64,000 bases of DNA. It comes from Thelonectria olida (taxonomy: Eukaryota > Ascomycota > Sordariomycetes > Hypocreales > Nectriaceae). A model generated the notes under the pieces. It saw nothing but the letters and a program-made list of their open reading frames with translations, did no database searches and was not told the origin of the DNA. Each line of letters begins with the position of its first letter. The stretch's first letter is position 1. Shown in pieces: positions 22,219 through 33,769 of the stretch. A program made the position numbers and the translations under genes. Where the stretch lies: positions 248,001-312,000 of the forward strand of contig JAGPYM010000002.1 in assembly GCA_020736575.1 (NCBI GenBank), given 5' to 3'.

Positions 22219-23628
22219 TCACTTCTTCAGTGAAGCGAGAATGCGCGGCAAAAGATATGCTTCAGTCCAAGTCCAAAGCAAGGTGCTATCATTGTCCACA
22301 AATGCAGCTCCAGTCCAGAAAGTGTTGTGCTGACCCTCTAGGGCGTAAACGTTCTTGTAGAATCCCTCCTCGACGTCCTTTTTGGAAACATGCATATGGT
22401 ATGGCGAATGATTCCCAAAGTACTTGAAATGTGGCTCGCCAGGCCCAATTGCACCCTGCTCCTCTAAGTTGCACAGTTGGTCCTCGATGATGTTTTTGAT
22501 CTGCTTCTCCGACAGGGTGGGATCCAGGCCACCGTAGTACGTTGAGATCTTGTTGGTGGCCACCTTTCCGATGAGGGGACCATAGGTGAATGAGCCTGGC
22601 AGACGCAAAAGATGGTACGGAGTGTTTGTGCCAACGTTGGTAAAGCTTTTGGTGGCGTCGAAGCCGCTGTGCGTGAAAACAGCTGAGCCGTAGAGAAACC
22701 CCGTGAACTTTGCAAACAGCTTGGACTCCTTCGATGTCAAGTCTAGCCCGACCTTCTGCAAGTTCTTCTTCAGAGGCGGGATGGCAAAGACCAACTTCTT
22801 GGCCTTGACGAGAACCTTTTGTCCTGGGGTGTCAATCCATACCATGACACCATCGGCGGATCTTCTGATCTTGGTGATGGTTGACTTGTAAAGGACACTG
22901 TCCTGCTTCTTCAAGAGCTTCTGGGCCCCGCGGTAGAGATCTCGGTTGTCACCCGACGCGGCATTGATGAATCCGTCGGCAGCCGCCTTAATCAGCAGAG
23001 GGCTGAAGAGCTTGATGCCGTAGAGTGTTGGTCGCTTGAGGAGGTCCCCGGCGTTACTTCCAATGTTGTTGACAAACTGAACAAGATCTTCGAAGCCATT
23101 TTTCTTGATAAATTCCGAGTAAGGCTCCAGCAGCTCCTTGGGCACGGGATCCGGCAGATCGTAGCCCAACGAAAGATAAGGATACTTGGTGCTGATGAGT
23201 TGGGCGTACCTCTGGATCACGGCGCCAAGTGCTTGTGCAGAAACGGGCGTATAGTCGACGGGGCGGCCGGTATCGAAGTCGTAATACAGCGATCCGCCGT
23301 TGAAATCTGCAGACTTTTTAAGGGCGACTCCGAATCGCCCAAAGTAGTTACGGACGATTTCGGACTCGTGGTAGATGATGACGCCCAGGTTAAAAGGCTG
23401 GTGAGTATCAGGATCGGTGTAAGTCACCGTGTGACCGCCGAGATGATCCTCCTTCTCAAGCACCACCACGGACACATCTTCGTCTAGCAAGCGGACGGCT
23501 GCGTAGGTGCCGGACGAGCCTCCACCGACGATGACGACATCACGTTCAACGAGCTTCTCGTATCGATGAGGACGGCTGGCCGACGTCTCAACTGCCAGGA
23601 GCGAGAGGACGGTAACCAAGAGGCGCAT
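22219..23628 (-). CDS. Secreted FAD-dependent amine oxidase-like oxidoreductase
   Basis: A single-exon gene for 469 residues. An N-terminal signal peptide is visible (MRLLVTVLSLLAVETSA, cleavage expected near residue 17-19). It is followed at once by the dinucleotide-binding motif VVIVGGGSSGTYAA (about residues 31-44) and the ELEK-type continuation VVVLEKEDHLGGHTVTY, which marks the amine oxidase/NAD(P)-binding-8 FAD fold. The C-terminal FAD-contacting segment (NVYALEGQHNTFWTGAAF) is also present. Secreted fungal members include beta-cyclopiazonate dehydrogenase-like enzymes, but no prenyltransferase, PKS or NRPS lies nearby, so a role in that pathway is not supported. Its substrate is unknown. 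It converges with the methionine permease-like gene, with 262 bp between the stop codons. Confidence 0.85.
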   Translation of the reverse strand: MRLLVTVLSLLAVETSASRPHRYEKLVERDVVIVGGGSSGTYAAVRLLDEDVSVVVLEKEDHLGGHTVTYTDPDTHQPFNLGVIIYHESEIVRNYFGRFGVALKKSADFNGGSLYYDFDTGRPVDYTPVSAQALGAVIQRYAQLISTKYPYLSLGYDLPDPVPKELLEPYSEFIKKNGFEDLVQFVNNIGSNAGDLLKRPTLYGIKLFSPLLIKAAADGFINAASGDNRDLYRGAQKLLKKQDSVLYKSTITKIRRSADGVMVWIDTPGQKVLVKAKKLVFAIPPLKKNLQKVGLDLTSKESKLFAKFTGFLYGSAVFTHSGFDATKSFTNVGTNTPYHLLRLPGSFTYGPLIGKVATNKISTYYGGLDPTLSEKQIKNIIEDQLCNLEEQGAIGPGEPHFKYFGNHSPYHMHVSKKDVEEGFYKNVYALEGQHNTFWTGAAFVDNDSTLLWTWTEAYLLPRILASLKK

Positions 23629-24459
23629 TGTAGCAACGAATCGATTGTAATGTGAGATCCTGGGGGTCGTATGGGATGCAACAACCCTTCCGCAAAACGT
23701 GCATTCTCAGCAAGCTCTTTGTATCAATGCCAAGGGTGTCAGCTCAATTTTAATGAGGTCATCATCTCAGCCGTGGCTTGCGCGATCCGCATACGAACGA
23801 GATCAACGAGAGACACCTTCCGAGCCACCAAGACACAAGCGCTACTTGCCGGCACGGCCGGGACGCAAGGGCAAGTCCAAATTTAGGAAAGTCAATGCTG
23901 AGTTTGGTCATCACTCATCAGCAGCGGTGCTGTCTGTCTAAGACATGCTTCGGCAACATGCTGGTCCGGGGCTATCTATGCAGCCTAGCTGTCTCGCCTG
24001 CAGCCAAGCCATCCCGTCCTGCATGTGAGAGGAGCACGAAGATGCAGATGCACTCGGTCAGGGAGACAATCCAATCAGGAGAGCCCACGCAAAGACAAAT
24101 AATCGGAACCAGCACAAAGCTTGGTATGTTGGGTATGGGATCGGCCGCATGTATGCCCCCAAGGAGTGTCGGCCGCGATTCCGAATAGCTGACCAGACTA
24201 TCGCCCTATCAGGATAGTGCTCACAACATCTCTTGATCAGGTGGGCAATAACTAAGCTCCTGCCAGGACAGGGGAGTGAGAATGGGCTGAAGCTTATTCT
24301 GTCAAAAGTCTCAGATTGCTACCTTGATTACGTATTCGGATTAACTTCAATAAACAATCCCCTCGAGGGAGATTGAAGGACCAAGAGTGACGAGCGAGTC
24401 CGTTATAGTCTGGGACTGGGCTAGGTGGCGTTTTGTATATGTACCTCGTTAATGGGTTT
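23629..24459. other. Upstream region of the FAD oxidase
   Basis: No convincing gene. It contains the presumed promoter of the FAD oxidase. Open frames here overlap each other and have no recognisable motif. Confidence 0.45.
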
Positions 24460-25520
24460 CACGACAGCTCAGTCCAATATATTATTGGATGCCACGGCCT
24501 TGCCTCTCGTCAGCTTCCCAGTCCACAGTTGGCTGACGTAGGCAGGTGATAACCCAGGGAGAAAAACCAGTGACGGCTCGTTCCACGCAATCCATATTAC
24601 CAATCTTCGCTGACAGCGCAAGAGCACCCAGTCGTGTTTTGGTACTGGAGAAGTTGGCGTCGCACTGGAGCAACGCTGCGACTCGGCAGGGAGGCAAATC
24701 ACTGTATTCCCTACCATTCGTCCTTGTTTAGGTCTGCGCCGTCCCGAAGAAGTATCTCTGCTAAACCTTCTAAGATAAATAGGTGTGACTGCGCTTTTTG
24801 TCTTTGACATGGACCGGGTTCACGTAAGAATACCATGTCGTCTGACCCACGGCCTTCATCAGGTCGATGTCGGCTGGATCCGAACGTCCACTCCTCAAAA
24901 AGGCGCAAAACTAGCAGCCAAATGACCGACTGTCAGTTTCAGCTTGTCTTGAAGAAGGATGGGAGCATTTAGCAGGCAAAGGAGGTCAACGGCCCTGACC
25001 GGAGCTGCCATAACCACTGCCTGCTGCCGACGGCTGCGTTTTCTCGCTACCGAAGGAGGGAAATATTGAAGCATGAAGATGGGATCTTGGATATGTGGAA
25101 TAACAATATTCCACCGCCGCAAATCTTGACCAACCCTCAAGTTTCTAGCACTGAGGTATTGCGGTATATCACACGCCATGACCTAGCGAATTTTTTAGAA
25201 CAGCATCGCCGAAACAAGAATTGGCGCTCGATCAGCAGACCGAATAACTTGGCCGAAAGTTTCGCATAGCCGCATTCATCCCTTGAAATCCTTTCATGTT
25301 GATACTTGCGCCATTCTCGGGAAGAAGCGGGAGGAAGTCCATTCGGAACAACTCAATAGATAGATATAAAGCGGTAACGTGAAAAACGAAGGTGTCGGCT
25401 CTGAAGCCAACCTTTTTTCTGGAAGAATTTCTTCCGTAACGGTACATGTCCGCTTGTGAACTCTTCGTACTTCTGCTGCTCGGGCTCGTCATCGAATGAT
25501 ATGGGTTGAACATGGATGTT
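24460..25520 (-). pseudogene. Degenerate ankyrin-repeat gene remnant
   Basis: Several minus-strand fragments in different frames resemble ankyrin repeats: a stretch near 25300-25400 with TALYLSIELFRMDFLPLL followed by ENGASINMKG; one near 24720-24780 with LAEILLRDGADLNKDEW; and one near 24570-24690 with ALALSAKIGNMDCVERA. No single frame joins them and no plausible splicing does so. I read this as the eroded tail of an ankyrin gene, perhaps of the same STAND class as the intact gene at 508-7265. Only the repeat resemblance is seen; the parent gene is inferred. Confidence 0.4.
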
Positions 25521-25759
25521 TTAGTATGAGCTGGAGAGAGACACAGATAGAGTGCGAGTATTTGCGGGATTGGGTTTTATTGAGGCTAGAGAAAAGGAAA
25601 TCATTCATGAGCGATTAGGATATCTAATCCACGTACCTAGTAGAGGAATTAAGTCAGCTGGCTCCCCAAACCTCTGTCCAAGATACCAATCGCATCTACA
25701 ACCATAACGGCACTCTTACTCAGACGACTGAATGCCTACAACACGTCGTAATAGGCCAA

Positions 25760-26715
25760 TCAATATCTCATGGCCACGTGCCAGAGGCCAGCGACAAAAC
25801 CAATGCACGTCCGAGCGGCATCAACTGTCAATCTCAGAGAACCATGAGATACTCCGAGGGAATGCTTGGCCTGTTGGCAGCGAAGGGTGGCATTTTCCCA
25901 GATAGATGGGAACCTATCCTTGTACAATTGTCTGAGAACAAAGTACCGGATCCCCACAGAGAAAAGGAGTTTGACAGTAAGTCCCAGCACATCAGTTCCC
26001 GTCCTCGAAGACAAATTCTTAACACCCCTTGTCATTCTGGAAGCGAATGTCTTTAGATCGCAAGCCAACCTGGCGATACCGCATAGACAACGCTTAATAA
26101 ACCCCATGTTATGCTTGAATACTCTTAGGATGAATTGGACGAGAGGTGTTGTCAGAATGGCAATGGTAAACCCCAGAAATAGTTGATCGTGTAGTATGAG
26201 TCATTGCAGGAAGAGACGAGCGACAAGGGTAGTAAACATTGCCATCATGATTGCCAGAAAAAGGCGCCATCTGGTCAGATAGCTTCTTCATAACTGTAAC
26301 TTCTGATTCCGATCGTGATGCCTCCAAGCCAGGAAATAATGCAGAAGAAATGGAAGAACTGCTTCGTTTTTAGAAGACCGACAAGTAGTGCAAAGATGAT
26401 CACCCAAGAATACCACCTCTTCAGGTAGCGTCCTGTGTAATTTGCACCCAAGACTTCGCATACAATGCCCAGCAAGCACGCACTGGGGCAGTGCACCAGT
26501 GAAACAGGGTCGGCAACACCATGATGCTTAGCTGGTAAAAGTCTTGTGGTGGGGTATATTATACCTTGATTGGAAGTCGAATCGACGAAGAGGATTCGAG
26601 TGTGGTGTGCTTGACCCGTAGTGCTCGTTGCGGGGGAGGATCTTGATGATGTCGAGAAAAGTCTTGAGAGATCGAGAGGCATTCCTACGGCCCTTGTATA
26701 TCTTGAAAGATGCAA
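25760..26715 (-). pseudogene. Remnant of a multi-span membrane protein
   Basis: Minus-strand frames carry hydrophobic segments. Near 26300-26440 there is YSWVIIFALLVGLLKTKQFF and then FFCIISWLGGITIGI. After a one-base frame change near 26275 comes LFLAIMMAMFTTLVARLFLQ, an in-frame TGA near 26190, and then FLGFTIAILTTPLVQFIL running into a Cys/Arg-rich tail that ends at 25760. I do not recognise the family. The frame change and the stop suggest a broken gene; an undetected intron could explain one of them but not both. Confidence 0.4.
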
Positions 26716-29028
26716 TATTGAGATTTTCTTTTGCTCAAAATGAGATACCCCAAGAACATACCCTCTTTCTGTGATGCGTGCTCAGCCCATTGTCAGTCAT
26801 CAACCTATTTCCGTATCCCTCGGTAAGGTGCAATAGTAACTGTTTCATTGGAACAGTCGGGCGGGCCGTAGGACACACCTCAAAGCAAGTAGTTACAAAT
26901 ATAGCCGGCCGTTATGAGTATATGAGTGCATCGCGCAACGCCCAATATGACGAATAGTCAGATGCGTGTCACGCCGTTGAAATAAGAGGGGGAAAAAATC
27001 CTGAGAAGTCTCTCAGATCACTCAAGCTTACCTATGGCCTTTTGACTTTTTTTTTTCACGGATTCCATGCCTTGTTCTGGGGATCAGATTCGAGCTTGGA
27101 TTCTCAGCTGCGAGTGTGTGACCCTCTTGATTCTTTGTTCACGGGTGCAAGTAAACAGGGTCATCTTAAGTCTCGGCTTGTTCAGCCGAACACCTCACGG
27201 AGCAGCCCGACAGGGTTGAACGCACTAGTTAGTCTACTCCATGGACAACAATGATCTATATGTGTGCTATTTACGACATAGAATGATCATAGAAGCCCTG
27301 CATCTTTAAAAACTGCCAAGGGGACTTCCTGGCATCATCTTGGACTCAAGCGAAGTTACCCAAGCGCACCAGTACAGTTATACATAGAACTACAGGCAGT
27401 GAGACCATGTCGCTCGATACTTCATCAATGCAACACAATGGTAGAGGCATCATCAAAATGGTTCACGTTGGTTATTCTCGGCCCCGCACCAATGAACAAA
27501 CTTGAGGGTTTGGAGGTGGTCGAGGACTCTCCGTGTTTCAAGGTCTATCATATGCGACTGAATATTAGGGACGGCAATCCTAAGAAAATGAAACCCCTTG
27601 CATCTACGTCAGGCCACGAATGGCAAATGCTACTATTAGGGTGCCCTGTTAGAAGTGTGGTTAAGGCAGCGCCCAGCTCCTCGAGACGGAGATGAACACG
27701 ACGAGTCAACCAGTCCTAATCACCGGTTTGTTTCAACATTCACGGAAGTTCTCGGTATTATCTCTAGTATAATTGGCAATATCGGCGTCTTCAAAACTTG
27801 CTTCGTCTCAGTCTTCGGCAAACTTGCATGTTGGGTGTTGGATCATGGGGACCCGTCTGATCGAAGAATAACTCTGGTTTGGTTTGAAATGTTACCTAAC
27901 AGATCCTCTATTGATTAAGTACCTGCTTCCATGTACATGTCCCTATTTTGATAGCGGGTGACACAAGGATCATAGGAATAAGCTGATATTAAAATACAGT
28001 CATTGCATTGCCTCGTACTCTTCTTAGATCAACCCTGTCTCAAGAACGGAATCAACAACTTCCCGTTTAGCCACCCCCATCATCATGGCGTTGTACTCCA
28101 AGGCAATGCCAATAGATTATGAGGCCTCGTCCACGGGCCCCCATGCAAGAGGGGTCATCAACTGGGTAAAAGTAAACCATTGGTAGCCATCAATCATTCT
28201 GGAAGCATCGGCAAAGGATTCATGTACGATGACAATGCGTTTCGGCGAGTCGGAAAGCACGTATGATCCGACAACCGGGAAGGAAGACAATTGGTCAACG
28301 GATAAACCAACTTGGAGGCTCAAGCAGTCCTAGTCAGCTCGTGACCGGAGGGAAGAGGCTTCCTTATCGAATAAATCTAGAATAAGCATGTGGAGCCTTG
28401 GTTGGGTACGAAGAGCCTGAAGATGCCTCCTTCGTCATCTCTATCTCGAGCCATGACCACTTCGGCGGTTCGTGTCTCGAAAATCGCCGCTGACTAAGTC
28501 AATAATTCGCATCTACCAGGCCACCCGGGCACGCTATAGCATGATTTGCGGCCCAGCATCACGGATGGCCTTGTAATCAGGGGTCATCTACATTGAACAT
28601 GTAAATGCAATGGCGTTTATGGAGATAATATTGAGCGTGAATACGACTTGAAATCTCTTCTTGTCCCCTGGGAATCTCGGGGTCGGCATTCTTTGATCCC
28701 ATTGCCCGTTGCTATAGCCTACTAACACTCTTTACTCGGCCTTCGGAGGTTTGTCCAACTTGTCACAGGGCGTGGACGGAGGCGAATGCCGTGGACCCCG
28801 GAGACCAAATCCCCCGGGATGCCTCCCTCCTGTGACTCCACCGCTCTTCTCGATGTTATTAAAAGGAAGACCGTGGCCGCAGGATAATGAAGTGATCTAG
28901 CATGTGTTTTTCAGATCATAATCTATACAAGATCTCAATACCTCCCCGTCCTTTTCTTACTTGTTTCCTTAGTCCCTTACCAAACCTCCTCCCCTCCTTC
29001 TATCAATCGACTTTCTCTTACGCCGGGC
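26716..29028. other. Intergenic region with short protein-like remnants
   Basis: No intact gene. A plus-strand stretch at 27650-27918 reads coherently (for example STFTEVLGIISSIIGNIGVF, hydrophobic). A minus-strand stretch at 28117-28323 does too (DQLSSFPVVGSYVLSDSPKR). Both lack a supported start, partner exon or family. They probably belong to the same decayed set as the ankyrin and membrane remnants. The last few hundred bases form the pyrimidine-rich leader of the gene starting at 29029. Confidence 0.35.
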
Positions 29029-30327
29029 ATGGCTCTCTTTCCAGCTCAGTCAACAGACCGACAACCCTTGTCATCTTCATATTGGTCCAAGCGATGGGTT
29101 GGCTTCGTCATTCCCAGTGTCATGGTGGGCATCATTCTCCAGCTGCTCTTCCTCGGTAACATGTCCTACCTCTACGGCGTTCTCTTCAAGTCTGGTTCTA
29201 GAGCACACGCGCTCAAGATTCTCGCCGTCGACTATGACGGCGGCGAGATTGGCCAGGCCCTATCTGTGGCCTACTCCTCCTTGAAAGGAAACTCGTTCCC
29301 GACCATCGAGTTCCATTCGATATCCGACTATCCCACGCCGGAACTTCTTCAGGAAGCCGTCTGCAAGGAAGACTACTGGGCTGCAGTCTACACTCACTCT
29401 GGCGCCTCAGATCGACTGATGAGCGCCATCGAGGGCAAGAACACGACCGCATACGACCCTCTTAGCACCATCTCGTACTCTTACGTCGCGTCCTACTACC
29501 CCATCATCTCCACCTCTCTCGTCGAAGCCAAAATGCAGACCTTGATCTCTGTCGCATCCCGAGCCTACTACGGCGTTGCGACCAAGTCGTTTGCATCCGT
29601 CAATCTCACCAACCCCACCAGTTCGTCTGCATTTCTCAATCCCATTCAAGCCTCGTCCGCAGTCGAGATGCCGACCAACCAGGGCACCCGTGTTCTCCTG
29701 AATACTGTCTCCATGGTCATGCCGACACTGATGCAATTCTTCTTCCTTATGGCTATGAACGGCGTCTTCACCGAAGCTGGGGTTTTCGCAAAGCTATCGA
29801 AGCGAGACACGTACCTCGTCAGACTCGTCATCAGCAAAGTCTACACACTGCTGTGTGCTCTTGGCATGGTCGGATACATCTGGGCGTACCGGGAGGACTG
29901 GTCGGTGACAGGGGGCCAGTTCGCTGAGACATGGATGTGTCTATGGCTCTACATGGAAATCTGCTACGTCGTCGTCGACACCGTCATTGAAAGCGTGCTT
30001 CCGATGAAGTTCTTCTCTTTCTTCATGCTGACATGGATCATCATGAACGTGGCCAGCACCATCTACCCATTCCCCCTGTCTGCCGGCTTCTACCGAATTG
30101 GATATGCCCTGCCCGCGCATAACATGTGGACGCTGTTGATGGAGATTTGGTCCAACGGATGCAAGCTACACAACGAAGTCGCACTACCAATTCTCATTGC
30201 ATGGTGGGTCATCGGTCACATCACAAGTGCTTGGTCTGTACGCAAAAGATGTCTTGCCACCGAGGGCATTGCGGTTGAGAAGCGTGTTGAGACGGATAGC
30301 TCTCTAAGCATGGTTGAGCGTGTCTAA
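29029..30327 (+). CDS. SNG1/DUF3533-family membrane protein
   Basis: An intronless gene for 432 residues. One hydrophobic span (about residues 24-47) is followed by an extracytoplasmic loop of about 170 residues that contains NTT and NLT sequons. Then come a cluster of about five spans starting near residue 225 (VMPTLMQFFFLMAMNGVF) and a charged cytosolic tail. This 1+5 layout with the YWAAVYTHSGAS block is that of the fungal DUF3533 family, whose yeast member Sng1 is linked to nitrosoguanidine resistance and plasma-membrane lipid asymmetry. It may therefore act in membrane homeostasis or drug tolerance. It converges with the Zn2Cys6 regulator (262 bp between stops) in a neighbourhood rich in transport genes. 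The start is the first ATG of the frame after a C/T-rich leader. Confidence 0.88.
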   Translation: MALFPAQSTDRQPLSSSYWSKRWVGFVIPSVMVGIILQLLFLGNMSYLYGVLFKSGSRAHALKILAVDYDGGEIGQALSVAYSSLKGNSFPTIEFHSISDYPTPELLQEAVCKEDYWAAVYTHSGASDRLMSAIEGKNTTAYDPLSTISYSYVASYYPIISTSLVEAKMQTLISVASRAYYGVATKSFASVNLTNPTSSSAFLNPIQASSAVEMPTNQGTRVLLNTVSMVMPTLMQFFFLMAMNGVFTEAGVFAKLSKRDTYLVRLVISKVYTLLCALGMVGYIWAYREDWSVTGGQFAETWMCLWLYMEICYVVVDTVIESVLPMKFFSFFMLTWIIMNVASTIYPFPLSAGFYRIGYALPAHNMWTLLMEIWSNGCKLHNEVALPILIAWWVIGHITSAWSVRKRCLATEGIAVEKRVETDSSLSMVERV

Positions 30328-30589
30328 ACCACCGCTACATGTACTTGTTTTCAAATGGCGTTTTGGGGGGATAACCATACAGGTATCATAGACGGGCACT
30401 CATTAACTATAGACATAGAGCGTGTTAGCATTAGTTCATTAGCGTTATCTTCATTTTCCATTGTTTCTCATAGAGTAATACTTCAATATCACGCACATAG
30501 TTCATCTTTATCAACCGTTCTGTCTACAAATGCGATGGTTTGTAACGTAACAGGATGTGCCATGATCCTAAGGTGGCAAACATGGGCCA

Positions 30590-32214
30590 TTACCACACCA
30601 AAATCTTTCCCTTGCTCCAAGCTCCCGACCCTTGTTGCATAGTGCTAATTCGTATCCTCCGGTTTTCTATATCGGTGACAACATCCATGTGGCACACCCG
30701 GGATGCGCCGGGTACATCTGCGGCGCCGCAGACTTCACCAAGCCCATGTTCCTCGACTCTGATCACCTCAGCAACAACGCAGGCAGCGCCCAGGCTATCC
30801 CAGACCGCCTCTCGTCGCGGAGCTTCTCTAAGCATCCCAAGTGCCTTGCGCCGGACACGAGGGTGACGGCATTTGATCGCAACATAATACAACACGGGAA
30901 CAACACCAATGTCAACAGAGAACCTAGTTAACGAACTGGAGACCAGCCCTTCAATCCGCTCAACAATGTCGGAGAATTCTGGCAGATATTTGTCAAAGCT
31001 TGATTCTTCTTCAGTCAAGCTTGCGGTGAGAAGGATTCTTGCCGAAGTATGCCACAGAAGCATTATCGTCACGGGAGGGCTGTGACGCTCGTCCGGCGCC
31101 TTTTCCAAGTATGCGTCGAAATGGCGAGACCATTCCGTAAGTGTGCGAGCGAGATCCCATACCCTCTCTTGATACGCTTGGCCGGTAGTGTTGGGACAGA
31201 GGGTTTCCGGGAGTGCATCAGACAGCAAAACGTCAAGGCTGTGCTTCGCTTGTTCCAAGCTCTCAAAGGGTTTCATACTTTGTCGAATATCCATGACCTT
31301 GTGCCACGGTCGATACACGTTGATGGGCATGCTTCGGGTCTGCAACACCAGACTCGTGCACACCGGACGTAATTTCGTTTTGATCAAAAGGCCACTTGGT
31401 GAAGAGAGCGAGGTGCCGCTGAGCCGAGTAGTCTTCTTGTTGTGCCATTGTGCCAGGATGGAGAGGCTGCTCCAGAGATGTGTTTGAGCGGCACGGTAGT
31501 CTCCACGCATCCATTCGAAAGCAACGCAGAGGATCGAACACATGAGGGTGATCTCAAGATTAGCCCAGCCCTGGGTGGAAATGTGATTATTCAAGAGCCC
31601 TATCCCAACCGAATACTCGCGAATGGCTTGTTGTCGTAGAGCTTGGTTAAGTGAAGAGCCGTAACCCCCTGCATAGTCGTGATGGAAGCTCTCATGTAGC
31701 AAGCCGATGGCGACAACCATTTGTTGAACGCATTGCTCTCGGCGACTGATCTGCAACACGATTGTGCTCCAGAGATCGCTGTCGAAGTAACCGGCAATCT
31801 CCAGAGCCGTGTTTTGCTGAAAGTAGCGCAGGGAGCGGCCAGCCTCTGGACCGAGGGAGATGCTCAGTCCTCCCAGTCCGCAGAGTAATGAGTAAGATGG
31901 AGGCCGTGACTTGAGGTAAAGTTTCCCTGGCCTGTCCTCATCCGCACTTGGGACTTTCTCTCCACTTGGTAAATAACCGTCACATTTCCGGCCAGTTTTG
32001 GTACAGCGCTCGCAGAACGGACGTCCACGATCGCATCGAATACGACGAATTCTGGCGAGGCAAGGCGTGTCAACATCCCCCAACTTCCAACAAATAAAGG
32101 TATAATAATGACTTACCGGCAGACCCCGCATCCAAGTCTGGAACGGGTATGTTTCGCCCTCTTACGTCGAGGCTGAGCCAGAACGGGACCATCTTCCGGG
32201 GCCGACGACTGCAT
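30590..32214 (-). CDS. Zn2Cys6 transcription factor
   Basis: A fungal binuclear-zinc regulator of 519 residues. Exons are 32214-32117 and 32051-30590, with a 65-nt intron that splits the zinc cluster, as is common in this family. All six cysteines are present at residues 29, 32, 39, 46, 49 and 56 with C-x2-C-x6-C-x6-C-x2-C-x6-C spacing. A basic stretch (PRRKRAKHTRSR) lies just before the cluster. The rest is the helical fungal-specific regulatory domain (for example SILCVAFEWMRGDYRAA); no coiled coil is obvious. The ATG at 32214 is the first methionine in frame with the cluster. It shares a 587-bp divergent promoter with the RTA1 exporter at 32802 and ends next to the SNG1-like gene, so it may control one or both. 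That link is inference from position. Confidence 0.9.
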
Positions 32215-32801
32215 GCTGGCCACGGGATATCGCTCGATAAGGACGAGGTGACGCGAGCAGAGAGGCTCAATGTCAGACTTGAAAGAAGTAACAAGATTAG
32301 TAGAGTGCGGGATTGGGGTCAAAGATTGCCCTTTCAGTGCTGTTAGTGGAAGGATCGGTGATATCGGAGTCGGGATCTCTTGACTCCACGGTGGATCGAT
32401 GGAATCAGGTCGTACCTCATGTTTATTGGTTCATTCGTCTAAAAGCCAATCGCTCGTCGTTTGTGACGGGTCCGTTTGATGAGCTGACGAACCCTTGTCA
32501 ACTCCACATCGAGGTTGGTCTCGTCAGCATATTAACGTGCAGACTGAAATATGGAGAGGAGAAGCACTTGAGATTGATAGTCGATGAGTTGAATACTGCC
32601 AAGAGGACATGCTGCTGTTGTTTGATTGGCCTGCTCGTCTACAGCTCCCTCCCATCCGAAGATTCCATCACCAGCTCTTCATATAAATCTTCTTCATTCT
32701 CATCAACATGTCACCGTTCGCCATGACCAGTCAAGCTGTCTCAACTACTCGATCGGCTCTTTTGATAACTTAACGCAGCTGCTGCATTCTCGGCCGCAAA
32801 T
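32215..32801. promoter_or_regulatory. Shared divergent promoter of the Zn2Cys6 regulator and the RTA1 exporter
   Basis: No coding signal. Three CGG triplets on the plus strand at 32356-32358, 32365-32367 and 32371-32373 give CGG-N6-CGG and CGG-N3-CGG direct spacing. Such paired triplets are the usual half-sites of Zn2Cys6 proteins, so self-regulation and control of the exporter by the adjacent factor are plausible but unproven. Confidence 0.5.
32682..32688 (+). promoter_or_regulatory. TATA-like element of the RTA1 gene
   Basis: The sequence TATAAAT lies about 115-120 bases before the proposed start codon and is followed by a C/T-rich stretch, a normal layout for a fungal core promoter. Confidence 0.45.
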
Positions 32802-33769
32802 ATGACAATGGACGACCCCAACCTCGGGGCAAACGCCTTCTACCTATCATGTCATGCCGTAATGCTGGTACCGCAGCTCTTCCTCGGTTTCCGATACAAG
32901 ACCTGGGGGTATCTATTCGGCATGTTCTGCGGCCATGTACTTGAGATTATTGGTTACGTTGCCCGTGTACAAATCCACTACGGGCACGATCAGTTTACAA
33001 TGTGAGAATCGAGTTCTAGCATGCAGATCCATGAATTAACCCAGGTTTCCATAGGTACATTGTCTGCTTGACTATTGCTCCAGCCTTCTTCAGTGCGGCC
33101 ATCTACCTATGTCTTGCCCGGATCATCTCCGTCTATGGACAGAATCTCTCCCGCTTCAGCCCTCGCACATACACAATCACCTTTATGATCTCCGATTTCC
33201 TGGCCCTGATTCTGCAGGCTGCTGGAGGCGCGATTCTCGGGATGAAAGATGCGTCCATGTCTAACACTGGCTTGGCCGTCATTAAGACTGGTCTGGGAGC
33301 GCATCTTGCGGCCATTGGCATCTTCGTCGCCCTCGCAGCCGAGTTTGGATTCCGAACCTATCGAAGCCAAGAGCAGTGGGACTCGAGGTTTTCAAACCTG
33401 CAACAGTCGCGAAAGTTCATCTCATTTCTCATTGGTACTCTTTTCTCCGTGTCCCCTGCTTTGAAGGAGCGCCTGGCTAACCTTTATCCAGGTCTTGCTA
33501 TCGCCACGCTGTCTATCTTGATCCGGACAGCCTTCCGTGTAGCCGAACTGCAAGATGGATTCGACAGCAAGCTTGCCAAGAACGAGGTTGCCTTTATTAT
33601 CCTCGAAGGAGTCATGGTGCTCGTTGCGACTATCTGCTTGACTGTTTGGCATCCAGGTCTCGCGTTTCAAGGAAGATGGGACGAAGCTGACTTTCAACTT
33701 GGAAAAGGGGACAAAGGAGGTGCTTTTGCGAAGGCGAGCTCCGATCCTATTCCGTTGAATTCTGTTTAG
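32802..33769 (+). CDS. RTA1-like lipid-translocating exporter family protein
   Basis: A seven-span membrane protein of 285 residues. Exons are 32802-33001, 33055-33434 and 33492-33769. The first intron (53 nt) is required; the second (57 nt) lies in an open frame, so retention would add 19 residues. It is removed here because splicing restores the FLIG/LAIATLSILIRTAFRVAEL membrane segment and RVAE motif of the RTA1 family. Conserved family blocks are ANAFYL near the start, GYVARVQ after span two, and APAFFSAAIYLCLARII in span three. Yeast relatives (Rta1, Rsb1, Pug1) are tied to resistance to 7-aminocholesterol, sphingoid bases or porphyrins at the plasma membrane. The head-to-head arrangement with a Zn2Cys6 factor supports an inducible resistance role. 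The N-terminus is short, so an upstream exon is possible. Confidence 0.85.
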
